Notes under the pieces: model-generated
Databases searched by the model: none
The model's input: only the letters and a program-made list of their open reading frames with translations
Told to the model about the DNA's origin: nothing
NCBI GenBank assembly: GCA_025924715.1
Contig: JAICHV010000038.1
Coordinates: 1 to 35,848, forward strand
Source of the DNA: Alphaproteobacteria bacterium
GTDB lineage: Bacteria; Pseudomonadota; Alphaproteobacteria; Micropepsales; Micropepsaceae
Reading direction: 5' to 3'
DNA length: 35,848 nt
Part shown: in pieces, positions 33,636-35,848 of the stretch
Numbering within the stretch: the stretch's first letter is position 1
Layout: each line of letters starts with the position of its first letter
Position numbers and translations under genes: made by a program

Positions 33636-34808
33636 CTACTGGACCGAGAACGCCCATTGCGCCCGGCTATGGAAAGTCCGTCCCGGCATCAATGTGGTGC
33701 GGGGAAAATGCGGCTGGTTGGGCGCATCCGGGTAATGACCCAGCTCCATCGCCACCCCGGCGCGCAGCGGATAGGTCACACCGCCCTTCATCACCCGCGT
33801 CGTGCTGATGAAATTGGCGGTATAGAGAAACAAGGCGGGCTGATCGGTCGACACGGTCAGCTTGCGGCCGGAAGCCGGATCGTAAAGCACCGCCGCCTCG
33901 GCAAGCTGGCCCGGAATGGTGGAGCGGCGCAGCACATAATTCTGGTTGTAGCCGCGATTGGCTTTCATCTGCGGATCGTCGGCATCGATATTGCGGCCGA
34001 TCGGGGTCGGCGTGGTGAAATCGAAGGGCGTGCCCTTGATCTTCAGGATCTCGCCGGTGGGTGAATTGTTGGGCAGCGCAAAAGTGTAAAAATCGGCATT
34101 GATCTGAAGCAGTTGATCCATGATGTCGCCATTGCCCGCGCCCTTGAGATTGAAATAGGAGTGCTGGGTGAGGTTGACCACCGTCGGCTTGGTGGTGACG
34201 GCATTGTAATCGGCGATCAGCCGGTCGTCGTCGGTCCAGACATAAGTGATGCTGACGGTCATCTTTCCGGGAAAACCTTCGTCACCGTCGGGGCTCACCA
34301 GCGTGAAGCGCAGTCCGTTCCCGGACGGCGTCTGCACGCGTGACGGCTTCCACACCTTGGTCCCGAAGCCGTCGGGACCGCCATGCATGGTCGATATCGA
34401 GGACAGCGGCGAGGGATTGGCCGGCGCGGGGGCTCCTGCGGGCCGGGCAGGCCTCGCCAAGGGATACGTCTTGCCGTCCAGGGTGAACTGGGCGCCGCTG
34501 ATGCGATTGGCATAGCGGCCGATGGTCAGGCCGAATTCCGGCGAATTGTTGGTGTTGTAATCGGAAGGCTTGTCATAGCCCAGCACGACATCGGCGAGCT
34601 TGCCGTCGCGATCGGGCACATTCACCGACAATATGGCGGCACCAAGCTCCATCATGCTCACGCTGGCGCCATGGCTGTTGGTCATGGTGTAGCGATTGAT
34701 CGGATGCCCATCCGCCAGCGTGCCCCAAGGGGCCTGGGTGACCTTGGCCGCGAAAGCCGTGCTTGGCGCCAACAGCAGTAATGCGGTGCAGATGTGCAAT
34801 GGCTTCAA
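33636..34808 (-). CDS. galM: Exported aldose 1-epimerase
   Basis: The 390-residue protein has a Sec signal (MKPLHICTALLLLAPSTAFA). The GalM fold is clear: PWGTLADGHPINRYTMTNSHGASVSMMELGA, FGLTIGRYANRISGAQFTLDGK, SSISTMHGGPDGFGTKVW with the first catalytic His, VNLTQHSYFNLKG with the second His, and a C-terminal GVAMELGHYPDAPNQPHFP carrying the Glu base region. GalM interconverts alpha and beta anomers of aldoses. Export to the periplasm fits the nearby hemicellulase genes, where released arabinose and xylose need mutarotation before uptake or isomerisation. A Pro/Ala-rich insertion (about 115-130) between the NRI and HGG motifs is unusual. Confidence 0.92.
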   Translation of the reverse strand: MKPLHICTALLLLAPSTAFAAKVTQAPWGTLADGHPINRYTMTNSHGASVSMMELGAAILSVNVPDRDGKLADVVLGYDKPSDYNTNNSPEFGLTIGRYANRISGAQFTLDGKTYPLARPARPAGAPAPANPSPLSSISTMHGGPDGFGTKVWKPSRVQTPSGNGLRFTLVSPDGDEGFPGKMTVSITYVWTDDDRLIADYNAVTTKPTVVNLTQHSYFNLKGAGNGDIMDQLLQINADFYTFALPNNSPTGEILKIKGTPFDFTTPTPIGRNIDADDPQMKANRGYNQNYVLRRSTIPGQLAEAAVLYDPASGRKLTVSTDQPALFLYTANFISTTRVMKGGVTYPLRAGVAMELGHYPDAPNQPHFPRTTLMPGRTFHSRAQWAFSVQ

Positions 34809-34889
34809 CGGTTCCTCCCCGATTTATGCCGTGACTATACCCATAATCCTGGGGCGGACTATGCATTTTCACGAACGGGGTGGTGCGCG

Positions 34890-34924
34890 AAAAAAAAAGG
34901 AGCCGCAATAGAAATTGCGACTCC
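34890..34924 (-). terminator. Rho-independent terminator, copy 1 (leftward)
   Basis: On the minus strand an 11-bp stem (bases 34914-34924 with 34899-34909, one G-T wobble) with a four-base loop is followed by nine T residues (34898-34890). It sits 82 bases upstream of the galM start. It would end transcription arriving from the right, separating the receptor gene from galM. Confidence 0.75.
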
Positions 34925-34995
34925 AGGGGGGGAAGTTGACAATTTGCTGTGCTTTTTCCCGCCTGCCTTATGGCGGGACTCTTAATCCCATCGCC
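34890..34995 (-). repeat. Duplicated TonB-receptor 3' end plus terminator, copy 1 (relic)
   Basis: This stretch resembles 35214-35322 base for base over most of its length: A-run, GGAGCCGCAA stem, AGG.GGGGAAGTT, GCTGTGCTTTTT, then a stop codon and a short coding-like tail. Reading leftward, copy 1 ends in codons for MGLRVPP and TAA (34970-34968), where the real receptor ends IGLKASL and TAA. Further right, the similarity stops. The rest of the 34809-35295 gap holds no convincing gene; short open frames there have no ribosome-binding site. It is best read as the remnant of a second receptor gene or a partial duplication. Confidence 0.6.
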
Positions 34996-35213
34996 ATGAC
35001 CGAACCAGATTGTGGAGCAAGCCGGTCGTTCCAGCCTTGGCGCGCGAATATCGGGGAGCTACGCAGGCGAATAGGACCGTTGACATCATAGTCCGCCTTC
35101 TAGGTCTGGACCGCGACGGAAAAGTTCTACTCGTCTTTGAGGCCTGTCAACCAAATGCAACCGCCGGTTTCGTATTGCGAAATCGACCGGCACGCCGAAC
35201 AGGTGGTGGCTCG

Positions 35214-35248
35214 AAAAAAAATGGAGCCGCAACCAAAATTGCGGCTCC
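35214..35248 (-). terminator. Rho-independent terminator of the TonB-dependent receptor gene
   Basis: On the minus strand GGAGCCGCAA (35248-35239) pairs perfectly with TTGCGGCTCC (35232-35223) around a six-base loop and is followed by eight T residues (35221-35214). It lies 47 bases after the receptor stop codon. Confidence 0.88.
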
Positions 35249-35322
35249 AGGAGGGGAAGTTTGACGTATCGGCTGTGCTTTTTTTGCGCGTGCCTTTACA
35301 GCGAGGCTTTTAATCCAATCGT
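35214..35322 (-). repeat. Duplicated TonB-receptor 3' end plus terminator, copy 2 (intact gene end)
   Basis: This is the counterpart of 34890-34995. It comprises the last nine codons of the receptor gene, a 47-base spacer containing GCTGTGC, and the terminator hairpin. The two copies differ in spacer length by a few bases and by a deletion of about 12 bases in the coding tail of copy 1. Confidence 0.6.
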
Positions 35323-35848
35323 GAAGTAACGGCCCATGACGTCCCCGCCATTGGCGACGGGATAGAGAAGGCCGGGAGAGCCGGAGCCATTGGGCACCAG
35401 CGGGGCGCGGGCATTGAACAGGTTCTGTATCGTCAGATAGCCCGTGTAGTCGTTGTCGTCGATGGAGAACCGCCGTTGCATGTTGAAATCGAGATAGTTG
35501 CTCGATTTGATGCGGGTCGGATTGTAGATGATGGTGGGCTGGGAGGCGAGAGGATTACCGGAAACCCAGCGATCTTCGAGCCCGAAGGCCCATTGACCGA
35601 TGTCGTAATTCACGAAAGCCGTGGCATGTCCCTTCGGGGCGGTTGAATGGGTGAAGGCCGCGCCGGTGAATTGCTGGGATTCGTTGACCGGCTGAATATT
35701 GACCAGCAGCCGCAAATTCACGCTGCCGGGCCAATTTGCGCTCACGTCGGCCAAGTCGAAATGATAATCGGCCTCGATATCCGACCCTTCGATGACCTGG
35801 AAGGCGGTATTGAGGGCTCGGGAATAGATCGCGGTCGGATAATTCGCC
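35296..35848 (-). CDS. TonB-dependent outer-membrane receptor, C-terminal part (partial)
   Basis: The gene runs off the right edge; the readable frame from the edge encodes about 183 residues. Alternating hydrophobic/polar strands typical of the beta barrel are visible: SDIEADYHFDLADVSANWPGS, GHATAFVNYDIGQWAFGLEDRW, YLDFNMQRRFSIDDNDYTGYLTIQNLFNA, and a final MGRYFTIGLKASL. The FTIQNLFNARAP-like segment and the terminal GRYFTIGL strand are standard for TonB receptors of alphaproteobacteria; the last residue is Leu rather than the more usual Phe. Such receptors import oligosaccharides or siderophores; the saccharolytic neighbours favour a glycan ligand. It probably extends several hundred codons beyond the window. 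Confidence 0.88.
   Translation of the reverse strand, partial: ANYPTAIYSRALNTAFQVIEGSDIEADYHFDLADVSANWPGSVNLRLLVNIQPVNESQQFTGAAFTHSTAPKGHATAFVNYDIGQWAFGLEDRWVSGNPLASQPTIIYNPTRIKSSNYLDFNMQRRFSIDDNDYTGYLTIQNLFNARAPLVPNGSGSPGLLYPVANGGDVMGRYFTIGLKASL

Noticed and set aside
35010..35264. 84-codon plus-strand open frame upstream of the receptor terminator
   Set aside because: No ribosome-binding site, and it runs through the terminator hairpin, so it is unlikely to be a gene.
1..35848. CRISPR arrays, tRNA or rRNA genes, insertion sequences
   Set aside because: No regularly spaced direct repeats, no tRNA-like cloverleaf and no transposase-like protein were found on either strand.

Overview
The window looks like a stretch of chromosome from a GC-rich, heterotrophic alphaproteobacterium, perhaps Caulobacterales- or Rhizomicrobium-like. 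The lineage is an inference. It rests on GC-rich codon use, a PleC/DivL-style soluble histidine kinase, a TonB-dependent receptor, many Tat-exported enzymes, Ala/Gly/Arg-rich linkers, and a small exported protein resembling the Caulobacter CC0125/CC1285 lipoprotein family. I see no rRNA, tRNA, CRISPR array, phage gene or transposase. Most products carry Sec or Tat signals, so this is largely an envelope and plant-polysaccharide locus.

Layout. 1-3.7 kb: the 3' end of a DUF1592/DUF1585-type surface protein, then a leftward set with an orphan ModA-like binding protein and two overlapping JmjC/cupin_4 oxygenase paralogues, one with an altered metal triad. 3.8-8.4 kb: a cytoplasmic GH65-type enzyme, an exported alpha/beta hydrolase and an exported NHL propeller. 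8.6-13.6 kb: a tight rightward operon whose five products are all predicted to be exported: a second ModA-like protein, a GlcG/HbpS-like protein, a metal-dependent cyclase-family hydrolase, and two FMN-dependent alpha-hydroxyacid dehydrogenase paralogues. The first of these FMN proteins has lost its catalytic residues. 13.6-27.1 kb: a hemicellulose region with a GH51 arabinofuranosidase, an exported bicupin, a GH5-like hydrolase, a secreted-protein gene broken by one nonsense codon, a Tat-exported beta-helix protein, a DUF1592-type/DUF1552/small-secreted-protein operon, and a GH10 xylanase. The 397-base gap between GH51 and the bicupin holds an operator-like repeat.

27.1-32 kb: a soluble sensor kinase, a four-cysteine secreted protein, a fusion of a cold-shock domain, a catalytically dead ArsC/Spx fold and a histone-H1-like tail, and a DbpA-like DEAD-box helicase. 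32-35.8 kb: an exported sugar-isomerase-like TIM barrel, a DsbA-like thiol protein, an exported aldose 1-epimerase, and the 3' end of a TonB-dependent receptor. The receptor's terminator and last codons occur a second time about 325 bases away.

Together, the receptor, GH51, GH10, GH5-like, beta-helix, epimerase and isomerase genes suggest uptake and breakdown of arabinoxylan-type polymers. The 8.6-13.6 kb operon looks like an exported oxidation pathway for a hydroxy acid or lactone, whose substrate I cannot name. The least explained items are the active/inactive FMN pair, the CSD-ArsC-H1 fusion, and the JmjC pair with an HxH variant.
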